NCBI RefSeq assembly: GCF_030818795.1
Contig: NZ_JAUTAY010000001.1
Span: 3,038,001-3,102,000, forward strand
Source: Microbacterium sp. SORGH_AS_0862
Lineage (GTDB): Bacteria; Actinomycetota; Actinomycetes; Actinomycetales; Microbacteriaceae
Reading direction: 5' to 3'
Length of the DNA stretch: 64,000 nucleotides
Part shown: positions 32,842 to 40,482 of the stretch, in pieces
How the letters are laid out: each line of letters starts with the position of its first letter
How positions within the stretch are numbered: the stretch's first letter is position 1
Program-made: the position numbers and the translations under genes
Notes under the pieces: model-generated
What the model was told of the DNA's origin: nothing
Seen by the model: only the letters and a program-made list of their open reading frames with translations
Databases searched by the model: none

Positions 32842-33192
32842 ATGGGAAAGCTGTACTACGGGGCTGACACGGACGCCGTCGTCATCCCCGACCGCCTGTT
32901 GAGCCACATCAAGGTCGTGGCGGCGACCAAGCTTCGCCGCAACGAGTCGTTCACGTTCTCCTGGGTGCACGCACCGGGCGAGCCCGCGGGGCGCTCCACG
33001 CTCTGGCTTCAGCCCTCGATTCCGATGCGGTTCGTCTTCGACTCCGTCGAGCCCGAACAGCTCGACCCATCGATGCTGCGCACTCTCGCCGACCAGGCCG
33101 CGTCGAGCGCAGGCATGCACGTCGATCTGACGAAGGACGACTTCGGGATCCAGAAGAACACCACCGAGCGCAAGCTCGCCTCGGTCGCCTGA
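32842..33192 (+). CDS. DUF7882-like protein, copy 1
   Basis: The 116-residue product opens 'MGKLYYGADTDAVVIPDRLL', then 'HIKVVAATKLRRNESFTFSW' and 'RSTLWLQPSIPMRFVFDSVE'. It is paralogous to the protein at 35421 (shared MG-LxYG start, KLRRxE-F and SLWxxPxxPLxF segments). Homologues are common in Microbacteriaceae, sometimes mis-labelled as ATP-dependent DNA ligase; no ligase motif is present. AGGGGAAGGG precedes the ATG, and a strong terminator follows. Confidence 0.7.
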   Translation: MGKLYYGADTDAVVIPDRLLSHIKVVAATKLRRNESFTFSWVHAPGEPAGRSTLWLQPSIPMRFVFDSVEPEQLDPSMLRTLADQAASSAGMHVDLTKDDFGIQKNTTERKLASVA

Positions 33193-33204
33193 TCCGACAC
33201 CTCG

Positions 33205-33243
33205 CGAAGCCCCGAACCGCCGTCGCTGCGGTTCGGGGCTTCG
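33205..33243 (+). terminator. Terminator after DUF7882-like copy 1
   Basis: CGAAGCCCCGAACCGC and GCGGTTCGGGGCTTCG form a 16-bp perfect stem with a short loop, 12 bp past the stop at 33192. There is no T run, as is usual in high-GC actinomycetes. Confidence 0.8.
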
Positions 33244-33397
33244 CTGTTCCTGTCTGTTCCTCGGGCGCGCGATAGCCGACGGCATGCGTCGGGACAACCC
33301 CCCTCCGGCCTGCTCCCATGAAGAGTTTCGTGGCCTCCGCGCGCCGCACCGGCTATCCGGCCATCCCCCTGAGCAGGCGCGCGGTGAGGAGACGGAC

Positions 33398-34279
33398 ATG
33401 TACTTTCACCGACAGGAGCTGCAGCACGCGGCCACGCCCGAGAAGGCCGATGCGGTCTACGCTCGCAAGCTCCAGGAGGTCCTGGGCGGCCAGTACGGAG
33501 AGATCACCGTCGCGCTGCAGTATCAGTTCCAGGCGTGGAACATGCACATCCCTGGCAAGTACCGCGACCTCGTCTTCGGTATCGGAGCCGAGGAGATGGG
33601 GCACGTGGAGATGCTCGCGATCATGATCGCGCAACTGCTGGAGAAGGCGCCGCTCGGCATCACGGAGGATGCGGTGCAGAACGACCCCGCCATCGCTGCC
33701 GTGATCGGCGGGACCGACATCCAGCAGGGCATTGTGGCCGGAGCCGGTGCGCGGCCGGTCGACAGCATGGGCAACCCGTGGATGGGCAGCTACATCACGG
33801 CGAGCGGAAATCTGCTCGCCGACTTCCAGGCGAATGCCAACGCGGAGATGCAGGGGCGGCTGCAGGTCGCCCGGCTATATCACCAGACCGATGATCACGG
33901 GGTCCGCGACCTCCTCGCGTTCCTCCTCGCGCGAGACACGATGCACCAGAACCAGTGGCTCGCCGCGGCCGCGGAGCTCCAGGCGGAGGGAGTGGAGGAG
34001 CTGCCTGTGCCGAGCAACTTCCCCCTCGAGAAGGAGGATCGCGATGTGTCGTATCGCTACATCAACTTCTCCGACGGCTCTCAGGCTGCCGAGGGGTCGT
34101 GGGCGAGTGGGCCGACACCCGACGGCAAGGGCGAGTTCACCTACCTCGCCGAGCCGGAGCCGGGCGTGCCGATGCCGCCGCCCACGCACCCGGACGCGCG
34201 CTTCTACGGAACGACGGAGCTGCCGAACGCCGTCGAGAAGATCGCCGGCCGCGCCCAGGACGCGCTCAACATGGAGTGA
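33398..34279 (+). CDS. Manganese catalase
   Basis: The 293-residue protein has the ferritin-like four-helix bundle of non-haem catalases, with metal-site segments 'GGQYGEITVALQYQFQ', 'GAEEMGHVEMLAIMI', 'NANAEMQGRLQVARLYH' and 'ARDTMHQNQWLAA'. It splits H2O2 to water and oxygen with a di-manganese centre. The C-terminal 'LPVPSNFPLEKEDRDVSYRY' arm wraps a neighbour subunit in the known hexamers. GAGGAGACGG precedes ATG 33398. The SDR gene lies 115 bp downstream, probably in the same stress regulon. Confidence 0.95.
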   Translation: MYFHRQELQHAATPEKADAVYARKLQEVLGGQYGEITVALQYQFQAWNMHIPGKYRDLVFGIGAEEMGHVEMLAIMIAQLLEKAPLGITEDAVQNDPAIAAVIGGTDIQQGIVAGAGARPVDSMGNPWMGSYITASGNLLADFQANANAEMQGRLQVARLYHQTDDHGVRDLLAFLLARDTMHQNQWLAAAAELQAEGVEELPVPSNFPLEKEDRDVSYRYINFSDGSQAAEGSWASGPTPDGKGEFTYLAEPEPGVPMPPPTHPDARFYGTTELPNAVEKIAGRAQDALNME

Positions 34280-34394
34280 CGCCCGGGGCTCGCGCGATTC
34301 GGCGGTCACCCCGTCGGATGTCAAGGCCCTCGGTGTCGCCGACAGTCTCGCGCAGCATAGCCCGCAGGTATCCGACCACGACGAGAGGACGATC

Positions 34395-35277
34395 ATGAAC
34401 ACGGCCGCCGACCCGCGTGAGGGTGAAGGAGCCGAGGGATTCCCCGGGCAGGAGCAGTCGCAGCCCGGCAAGACCGCGCCGATGGATCCGCAGCCGGACC
34501 ACGGCGAACAGAGCTATCGCGGAGCCGGCCGGCTGAGCGGGCGTCGCGCGCTCATCACAGGTGGTGACTCCGGTATCGGGCGAGCGGTGGCGATCGCCTT
34601 CGCGCGCGAGGGCGCCGACGTCGCGATAGGCCATCTGCCGGAGGAAGCCGACGACGCCGCTGAGACGGTGCGATGGATCGAGGACGCCGGACGGCGCGGC
34701 CTCGCCCTCGCCGCTGACATCCGCGACACGGACGCGGCCACGCGGATGGTGGAGCAGGCGCATGAGCAGCTGGGAGGTCTCGATCTGCTGGTGCTGAACG
34801 CCGGCTACCAGCGCGATCGAGAGAGCATCGAGACGATCCCGCTCGACGACGTGAAGCGCGTCTTCGACACCAACCTCGTCGGTCTGATCGCCGGTGCGCG
34901 CGCTGCGGTGCCCCATTTGCAGGAAGGCGCCTCGATCATCGTCACGAGCTCGGTGCAGGCGTTCTCGCCCTCGCCGTCGCTGATCGACTACGCCATGACG
35001 AAGGCGGCGCAGGTCGCCTTCGTGAAGGCCCTGGCCGAGGAGCTCGGGGCCCCGCGGGATCCGGGTCAACGCCGTCGCGCCGGGACCGGTGTGGACGCCG
35101 CTCATCCCCGGCACCGGGTGGGACGAGGAGCGTATCGAGACGTTCGGCAGCGACACACCCCTGGGTCGCGCCGGCCAGCCCGCCGAGCTCGCCGGAGCAT
35201 ATGTGTACCTCGCCTCGGATGCGGCGCGCTATGTCAGTGCTGCCGTTCTTCCGGTCACGGGGGGCAAACCCCTCTGA
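34395..35277 (+). pseudogene. SDR oxidoreductase (YhdF/GsiB-neighbour type), frameshifted
   Basis: An SDR of about 294 residues is read in two frames. The first holds an N-terminal tail ('PGQEQSQPGKTAPMDPQPDH', typical of this stress-linked group), the NAD motif 'ALITGGDSGIGRAVAIAFAR', 'LVLNAGYQ' and the catalytic 'YAMTKAA'. After 'ALAEELG' the second frame gives 'IRVNAVAPGPVWTPLIPGTG' and the C-terminal 'YLASDAARYVSAAVLPVTGG'. The switch is one extra G in GGGG 35046-35049. It could be a sequencing error. The position after the Mn catalase fits oxidative or desiccation stress. Confidence 0.88.
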
Positions 35278-35288
35278 ACCTCCACGAC

Positions 35289-35348
35289 CGGTGCCGGTCG
35301 TTCGTCTGCGGAGCCTTACCTGCGCATCGCGGACGACGACCGGCACCG
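35289..35348 (+). terminator. Inverted repeat after the SDR gene
   Basis: CGGTGCCGGTCGT (35289-35301) is the exact inverse of ACGACCGGCACCG (35336-35348), with a 34-base loop; the first arm can also fold on itself as ACGACCGG-TG-CCGGTCGT. It is probably a terminator between the SDR gene and the next. Confidence 0.5.
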
Positions 35349-35420
35349 TTGCGTTCGGGCGACCGATCATCGGATCAGGGTCGTGACCGAGCGGCCCGCG
35401 GGCAGGAGTGCGGAAGCAGC

Positions 35421-35729
35421 ATGGGACGACTCTGGTACGGGCGCGAGGAGTACTTCGTGGTCGAGGACGATCTGATCGCGCACCTGCGCGTCGTCACGAT
35501 GAACAAGCTTCGTCGTGGCGAGGCTTTCATGCTGACCGTGCCCACCGCCGATGGAACGGGCGGACGACGGAGCCTGTGGATGTCTCCGGCGGTGCCGCTG
35601 TCGTTCACCTACTCTCGTCGGGGCACCGTCCAGATCAGGCGGGAGCTCGTCGAAGCGCTGATGGATGAGGCCAACAGCCCCGACGGGCTCGACGTGCAGC
35701 ACCTGATGACGGGACACACCCCCTCGTAG
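35421..35729 (+). CDS. DUF7882-like protein, copy 2
   Basis: The 102-residue product begins 'MGRLWYGREEYFVVEDDLIA', followed by 'HLRVVTMNKLRRGEAFMLTV' and 'RRSLWMSPAVPLSFTYSRRG'. It is a diverged paralogue of the protein at 32842, lacking that protein's C-terminal 15 residues. The two copies flank the manganese catalase and SDR. Function is unknown; the conserved pattern of strands suggests a small beta-rich domain. Confidence 0.7.
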   Translation: MGRLWYGREEYFVVEDDLIAHLRVVTMNKLRRGEAFMLTVPTADGTGGRRSLWMSPAVPLSFTYSRRGTVQIRRELVEALMDEANSPDGLDVQHLMTGHTPS

Positions 35730-35788
35730 ATGTCGGGTCGCGGGTGCCGTGAGAGCATGTCGACGTCGCAGAACCGAAGGAGCTCGCC

Positions 35789-36049
35789 ATGCCCGACCCG
35801 CGCCGCCGCCCTCTCGGCACCGGAGCGCTGACGCTGGAGCCCGCCGAGGCCCCGGAGCGCTGGCTGCTCACGGGGACCGACGAAGGCTGCCCCGAGGCGA
35901 ACTGGGGCCACTGGGTGCGTCTGGCGCAGCGGATCCTCGAGGTCGACGCCCTGTCGCGCGAGCGGGAGGGACGCGGCGACGCTTGGGACGAAGGCTTCGC
36001 CGCCGGTCACGCTGCGCAGAGTGACGACGCCGCGAACCCCTACCGGTGA
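35789..36049 (+). CDS. Small unknown protein, 86 residues
   Basis: ATG 35789 follows AAGGAGCTCGCC. The product has 'APERWLLTGTDEGCPEANWG' with a Trp-rich middle, and ends 'AWDEGFAAGHAAQSDDAANP' plus YR. The WDEGF-x-AG and C-terminal NPY(R) pattern is frequent in short actinobacterial and phage proteins of unknown role. Its last 10 bases overlap the convergent beta-lactamase-like gene. Confidence 0.5.
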   Translation: MPDPRRRPLGTGALTLEPAEAPERWLLTGTDEGCPEANWGHWVRLAQRILEVDALSREREGRGDAWDEGFAAGHAAQSDDAANPYR

Positions 36050-36927
36050 CCGCCCTCCTCGGCCGCGAGACGCAACGCATCCGCACCGAGGCCGAACACC
36101 TCGCGCTGCACACCAGCGACCGCCGCGGGGTCCTCGTCTCGTAGCTGGATCACCACGGTGACGCGCTCACCCTTCGCTGTCTCGCCCGCCCAGGATGCGG
36201 CGAGGACCCCTGGTGCGGAGCCGCCTTTGAACCCCAGGTAGGGGAGAAGTGCGCGGTCGAGATCCGCGCCGACCCCGGGGTTCTTCGAGAGGATGGCGCG
36301 CACGGTGTCGTCGCCCGTACTGAGCAGCACCTCATGCACGGCGGCCACGGTCGCGGGGCTCGCGAACCAGTCGACGCCGTTGTTCCAGACCGGGCTGGAG
36401 ACATCGGCCGCATCCACCGACAGCGGAGCGGCGTCGATGTCCTCGAGGAGTCGTCTCCGCTCCGCCTCGTCGGCGTCACGCCACCGGGTCGACTGCGCCG
36501 AGTCGCCCCAGCCGAGAGTGAAGAAGTCCTTCGTCGTCAGCCACGGCGCATTGCCCTCGCCGCCGACGCTGGCGAATGCGGCCTCGACACGCTCTCGTCC
36601 GAGTCGCCGGATGAGCAGGTCGGTCGCGGTGTTGTCGCTGATCGCGATCATCTCCTGGGCTGCTTCGAGGACGGAGACCTCGGTGCCGCTGGGCTCATCC
36701 TGAAGGCGTCCGGAGGGCAGGCTCCGATCCGGGTCGGTCAGCACGAGCGTCTCATCCCACGCCAGCTCCGACGAACGAACCGCCTCGGCGGTCGCGAGAA
36801 GCACGAACAGCTTGAACACGGAACCGAGAGGAGCAGCATCCTCCGCACGGCGTTCGACGAGTTCCTCATCGCCGCGAGTGATCAGAACCCCGACCTCGCC
36901 CGGCAACTGGTTGAGGCGATCAGCCAC
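36040..36927 (-). CDS. Class-A beta-lactamase-like serine hydrolase (C-terminal half of a split gene)
   Basis: The 295-residue frame has all three active-site elements of the class-A fold: SVFK (SxxK, about residues 36-39), SDN (about 97-99) and KGG (about 237-239). The upstream frame at 36952 is in the same reading frame, separated by TGA 36954-36952 and eight codons. The family to which both belong (LpqF/ORF12-like) normally has an N-terminal cystatin-like domain fused to this one. As it stands the hydrolase, if started at GTG 36927, would lack a signal peptide and remain in the cytoplasm. Confidence 0.8.
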   Translation of the reverse strand: MADRLNQLPGEVGVLITRGDEELVERRAEDAAPLGSVFKLFVLLATAEAVRSSELAWDETLVLTDPDRSLPSGRLQDEPSGTEVSVLEAAQEMIAISDNTATDLLIRRLGRERVEAAFASVGGEGNAPWLTTKDFFTLGWGDSAQSTRWRDADEAERRRLLEDIDAAPLSVDAADVSSPVWNNGVDWFASPATVAAVHEVLLSTGDDTVRAILSKNPGVGADLDRALLPYLGFKGGSAPGVLAASWAGETAKGERVTVVIQLRDEDPAAVAGVQREVFGLGADALRLAAEEGGHR

Positions 36928-36951
36928 CTCGTCGAGCGAGGACGATGCTCT

Positions 36952-37398
36952 TCATGGCTCGGACGCCGGGCCGAGGAGGAAGGCGACGATCTTGTCATCG
37001 TCGTTGAGGGCGACGGTCATGTCGAACGCTTCACCGATCGTGCCTTTGATCGTCGTCACGGCGGAGCGTTCGTCTCCCCGGTAGGCCGTGACGGTGAAGG
37101 GGGCGGCGGGCCGGATCTGCGTATTGAGCAGGTCGGCGACCTCGGCTGCGGACACCTCGGCCGTGAAGGCGGCGTCGAGGTGCGGCTCCCACTCGGCTGC
37201 TGTGGTGTCCTCCTCGGCGCCGAGCACGTCGACGATCCACGAGGTCTTCGCACCCACGGGGGTGTCGGGGACCTCCACGGACGAGGGTGTCGTCGCCGCG
37301 GAGTCGGGTGCCTCTGCGGCGGGCGCGCATGCCGTCAGGGCGAGCGCCGCGGCAGCGACGAGAGCGAGGGACGAGTACGGGCTCAGCCGGCGGGGCAT
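36952..37398 (-). CDS. Lipoprotein N-terminal domain of the split beta-lactamase-like gene
   Basis: The 148-residue product begins with a lipoprotein signal ('LVAAAALALTACAPA', lipid-anchored Cys at about residue 24). A cystatin-like domain follows (about 55-148) with 'AAFTAEVSAAEVADLLNTQI' and 'AYRGDERSAVTTIKGTIGEA'. In LpqF/ORF12-type proteins this domain precedes the hydrolase domain in one chain. Here it stops at TGA 36954-36952 in the expected linker; a CGA to TGA change would explain it. Alone it would be a secreted lipoprotein without enzyme. Confidence 0.8.
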   Translation of the reverse strand: MPRRLSPYSSLALVAAAALALTACAPAAEAPDSAATTPSSVEVPDTPVGAKTSWIVDVLGAEEDTTAAEWEPHLDAAFTAEVSAAEVADLLNTQIRPAAPFTVTAYRGDERSAVTTIKGTIGEAFDMTVALNDDDKIVAFLLGPASEP

Positions 37399-37487
37399 GG
37401 CGGGGTCCTTTCGTGGGGGATCCCATCCACGCTATGCACGGTGCAGTTCGAGCGCCTCCGCCTGGCGGGGGAGTTCTCGCGCGCCCG

Positions 37488-38057
37488 TCAGGAGCCGGGG
37501 CGCTCGATCAGCAGCAGGCCCTGCTTGGTGTCGGCGAGTGTCATCCAGCCGTCTCCGAACTGGTACGTCATGCCGTAGCCGTCCGCATCCGGGTTGAGGA
37601 CGTTCGCTTTGTTCTCGGTGATGTACTCGTCGTCGACGCTCGTCCAGCCGCTTGCGAGCAGTTCGCTCCGGGCTGTCTGGGCTTCGGTGTCGCTCACGGG
37701 CGCCCACCCGAACACCTGGACGTGATCGCTGGCGACCGAGTAGTCGCCCCACACGCATTGAATGCCCTCCGGGAACGTCAGGCTGCCGACGCGGAACACG
37801 TCCTCTTTCGCGGTCCACTTCGCCTTCGCGAAGTCCGCGATCACGTCGTCGGGCAGGATCGATTCGCAGGTCGGCTTGCCGATCGTACCGGGGGTGGGCT
37901 CGCTGGTGGCGACGGGGGTCGGCGTGGAGGCGTCCGGCGCCGACGCAGGTGTGGACGCGGCGGGCTCCGGAGCGGCCGGGCTCGAGCATGCGGCGAGCGA
38001 GAGCGCGCCGGCGACGAGCAGGGCGGCGCAGAGCGAGGAGCGGATGCGGCGGGTCAT
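37488..38057 (-). CDS. Putative lipoprotein of unknown function
   Basis: The 189-residue product has a lipobox ('AALLVAGALSLAACSSPAA'), a Pro/Thr/Ser-rich linker (about 27-58) and a folded C-terminal domain with 'CESILPDDVIADFAKAKWTA' and 'CVWGDYS', whose Cys pair could form a disulfide. This pattern resembles actinobacterial DUF3558-like lipoproteins. It overlaps the start-side of nothing upstream but is 4 bp into the HisN stop, so both are probably co-transcribed. Confidence 0.7.
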   Translation of the reverse strand: MTRRIRSSLCAALLVAGALSLAACSSPAAPEPAASTPASAPDASTPTPVATSEPTPGTIGKPTCESILPDDVIADFAKAKWTAKEDVFRVGSLTFPEGIQCVWGDYSVASDHVQVFGWAPVSDTEAQTARSELLASGWTSVDDEYITENKANVLNPDADGYGMTYQFGDGWMTLADTKQGLLLIERPGS

Positions 38058-38887
38058 GCCGTGGCCTCCGAATCGGTAGCGCGGGCGAAGAACTCGAGGA
38101 AGGACTGGTGGAGCGTGCCGTTGGTGGCGAGCACGGACCGGGTCGAGAGCGAGTCGGTGCCATCGAAAGCCGTCATCCGCCCGCCCGCTTCGGTGATGAT
38201 CGGTCCGAGGGCGGCGATGTCGTACTCTTTGACATCGAACTCGGCGACCATCTCGAGTCGACCCTCCGCAAGGAGCATGTAGGGCCACGCGTCGCCGTAT
38301 CCGCGGTCGCGCCAGACGGCGCGCGAGAGCCGGATCAGGCCGTCGAGGTGACCCGCATCATCCCACTGCGCGATGCTTTGGAAGCTGACGCTGGAGCGGT
38401 CGAGGCTGTTCACGTCGGAGACGGCGAGTCGGCGCGGCTGGGCAGGGCCGTTCGTCCACGCGCCCTCACCCTCCGCGGCCCACCACCGGCGTCCGATCGA
38501 GGGCTGGCTGACCACGCCCACGCGGGGCACGCCGTCGACGGCGAGAGCGATGAGCGTCGCCCAGATCGGGATGCCCTTCAGATAGTTGTGGGTGCCGTCG
38601 ATCGGGTCGATGATCCACTGGCGTGCGCTGGCGCCGACCGATCCGAACTCCTCGCCCAGCACCGCGTCATCCGGTCGTTCCGCGGAGAGGGTCGCGCGAA
38701 TCGCCTTCTCGGTCGCGATGTCGGCCTCGGTCACGTAAGACGCATCGGGCTTGACCTCGATGCTGAGGTCAGCGGCATCGAAGCGCGACATCGCGACGGC
38801 ATCCGCCGCATCCGCCATTCGGAGGGCGAGCGCGAGGTCGTCGGAGAAGCTGCCCGCGAGTGCGCCGGAGGACGAAGTGGGGGACAT
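38054..38887 (-). CDS. hisN: Histidinol-phosphatase, inositol-monophosphatase type
   Basis: The 277-residue protein has the IMPase metal motifs: GEEFG (about residue 70), 'WIIDPIDGTHNYLKG' (about 83-97) and the late 'YGDAWPYMLLAEGRLEMVAE'. The sequence is closest to actinobacterial HisN, which dephosphorylates histidinol phosphate in histidine synthesis, rather than to true inositol phosphatases. ATG 38887 is the first start after the 5' gap to tRNA-Lys. No his gene is adjacent. Confidence 0.85.
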   Translation of the reverse strand: MSPTSSSGALAGSFSDDLALALRMADAADAVAMSRFDAADLSIEVKPDASYVTEADIATEKAIRATLSAERPDDAVLGEEFGSVGASARQWIIDPIDGTHNYLKGIPIWATLIALAVDGVPRVGVVSQPSIGRRWWAAEGEGAWTNGPAQPRRLAVSDVNSLDRSSVSFQSIAQWDDAGHLDGLIRLSRAVWRDRGYGDAWPYMLLAEGRLEMVAEFDVKEYDIAALGPIITEAGGRMTAFDGTDSLSTRSVLATNGTLHQSFLEFFARATDSEATA

Positions 38888-38920
38888 GATCGCCAGCCTA
38901 CCGGGCCGGCCCCGCCTCGA

Positions 38921-38950
38921 TTGGCGCTCCGCTTCGTCGGGTGATAGCGT
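38921..38950 (+). promoter_or_regulatory. Probable tRNA-Lys promoter
   Basis: TTGGCG (38921-38926) and TAGCGT (38945-38950) are spaced by 18 bp and lie about 42 bp before the tRNA. It is the only good candidate in the gap. Confidence 0.45.
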
Positions 38951-38991
38951 TGTCCCTCGGTTCGGAAAGTGAGTTTCTCGCTCTGAATCAC

Positions 38992-39064
38992 GCACCTCTA
39001 GCTCAATCGGCAGAGCAACTGACTCTTAATCAGTGGGTTCAGGGTTCAAGTCCCTGGGGGTGCA
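38992..39064 (+). tRNA. tRNA-Lys (anticodon CTT)
   Basis: The 73-nt sequence folds fully: acceptor GCACCTC/GGGGTGC, D arm with GCTC/GAGC, anticodon arm ACTGA-CTCTTAA-TCAGT, and T arm CAGGG-TTCAAGT-CCCTG. The anticodon CTT reads AAG. The discriminator is A and CCA is not encoded. Confidence 0.97.
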
Positions 39065-39145
39065 CGGATTGCCTCGACAGATCTCGCCATCTGCCGGGGC
39101 TTTCTGTTTTTCGGAGCGTGAGAGTCGGCTTCGCCGGATGATCGC

Positions 39146-40366
39146 CTAGAGACCTCGTCCGGCGCGCGCCACGCGGCGGGGGAGGGCGTCCGAGCGCGCA
39201 CGATCGCGCGCGCGAGCCAGAGCGCCGCGAATGACGACGTCGCCGCCGAGACTCGAGCGAAGCAGAGTCGGCGCCGGCAGGTGGATCTGGGTTGCGAGCG
39301 TCGTCTGGGCGGCGTCCAGCACCGGCTGGATGCCGTCTGCGATCGCTCCGCACACGATGACCTTTTCGGGATCGAACATGTTGCCCAGCACTCCGACGAT
39401 GCGCGCCAGGATGTGCCCGACGGCATCGGTCACCTCTCGCGCCAGGAGGTCGCCGGTCGCTGCGAGCTCGAGCACGTCGCGGCCACGCACAGTGGCAGGG
39501 TCCATGGCGGCGAGGCCCTCGGCGCTGCTGCCCTCGCCCGCAGCCCGAGTCATCACCTCGCGCGCCAGCCTCTCGAGGGACGGCCCGAGTCCGAATGCGG
39601 AATCGACATCGCGGATGAAGTCGAAGGCGAACATCTCGCCCACGCCGCCGTGCGCGCCGTGCAGGAGATGACCGTCGACGACGACTCCGGCACCGAGCCG
39701 TTCACCCGCGAGCAGTGCGACGTAGTCCCTGCTCCCGATGGCTTCGCCTTCGCTGCCCTCGGCTGCGGCCGCCAGCTGGGCGTCGTTCTTCACTTCAACG
39801 ACATCCGCCTCGTCGCGGAGAGCCTCGATGAGTCCCGGATTGGTGCGCTCCCAGAAGCCCTCGGGGTGTGGCGGTGACTGCCCCTGCAGCGTCACCGGAG
39901 CGGCGACGCCCACGCACAGGGCCAGAACGTCGTCGCGTTCCACGCCGGCCTCGGCGAGTGTGTGGCGCAGGTGGGCGATGACGGTCTCGCGGCGTTCTTC
40001 GACGCTCTGCGTGGGCGACAGCGGGATCTGTCGCCGCAGCAGTGTCTCGCCCGAGAGATTCGCTACGGCGGCGGTGAGATGGGTGTCGCCGGCATCGAGG
40101 GCGGCTACTGTCCCGGCATCCGGCCGAAGCGAGAACCGCCGAGCCGGACGACCGGCTCGGTACTCGCCGGCATCCCGTGCATTGGGTAACTCGTGCAGTA
40201 CGCCCGCGGCGATGAGCGTGTCGATCGCCTCGATCGCCGTCGAGCGGGTGAGGGATGCGGCGTGCATTGCCTCGGTGGCGGTGAAGACCCCCGCGCTCCA
40301 CGCGTAGTCGAGAACGGCGTCCAGGCTGGCTCGCCCGGTGCCCGCCTCGAAGACCGACTGATTCAC
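39146..40366 (-). CDS. ROK-family transcriptional regulator
   Basis: The 406-residue protein has an N-terminal winged helix (about 10-75: 'TATEAMHAASLTRSTAIEAI') and a ROK sugar-kinase-like domain with 'VAALDAGDTHLTAAVANLSG' (phosphate loop) and 'LAGERLGAGVVVDGHLLHGA'. The usual CxCGxxGCxE zinc motif is absent; the segment is 'GAHGGVGEMFAFDF' instead. ROK regulators sense sugars and repress neighbouring uptake genes. It is divergent from the ABC/GH13 sugar operon 116 bp away, its likely target. Confidence 0.88.
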   Translation of the reverse strand: MNQSVFEAGTGRASLDAVLDYAWSAGVFTATEAMHAASLTRSTAIEAIDTLIAAGVLHELPNARDAGEYRAGRPARRFSLRPDAGTVAALDAGDTHLTAAVANLSGETLLRRQIPLSPTQSVEERRETVIAHLRHTLAEAGVERDDVLALCVGVAAPVTLQGQSPPHPEGFWERTNPGLIEALRDEADVVEVKNDAQLAAAAEGSEGEAIGSRDYVALLAGERLGAGVVVDGHLLHGAHGGVGEMFAFDFIRDVDSAFGLGPSLERLAREVMTRAAGEGSSAEGLAAMDPATVRGRDVLELAATGDLLAREVTDAVGHILARIVGVLGNMFDPEKVIVCGAIADGIQPVLDAAQTTLATQIHLPAPTLLRSSLGGDVVIRGALARARDRARSDALPRRVARAGRGL

Positions 40367-40399
40367 TCTTGACCTTTCCGCGGATGTCCTGACAGAGTA

Positions 40400-40445
40400 T
40401 TGCCGATCAGTTGATTCGGTGACTAAATCTAATCATCGGCTGATC
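40400..40445 (+). promoter_or_regulatory. Divergent regulatory region of the sugar locus
   Basis: GATCAGTTGATT (40405-40416) and AATCATCGGCTGATC (40431-40445) are inverted to each other, with conserved GATCAG/CTGATC ends, and frame an AT-rich GACTAAATCT. They resemble a ROK-type operator. TTGCCG (40400-40405) and CTAAAT (40423-40428), 17 bp apart, could be the operon promoter. Confidence 0.5.
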
Positions 40446-40482
40446 AGATCGGGCGGCTCTGCCGCTGGACGGAAGGACGAAG

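Noticed and set aside
33732..35729. 665-codon plus-strand ORF linking catalase, SDR and DUF7882 regions
   Set aside because: It arises by chance joining: it runs out of frame through the catalase gene, is in frame with the first part of the SDR, and is again in frame with the second DUF7882-like gene after the SDR frameshift. It is not one protein.
39078..39112. Terminator after tRNA-Lys (CAGAT-CTCGCC-ATCTG then CTTTCTGTTTTTC)
   Set aside because: The stem is only 5 bp and followed by GC before the T-rich stretch; it may terminate but is too weak to list as a feature.
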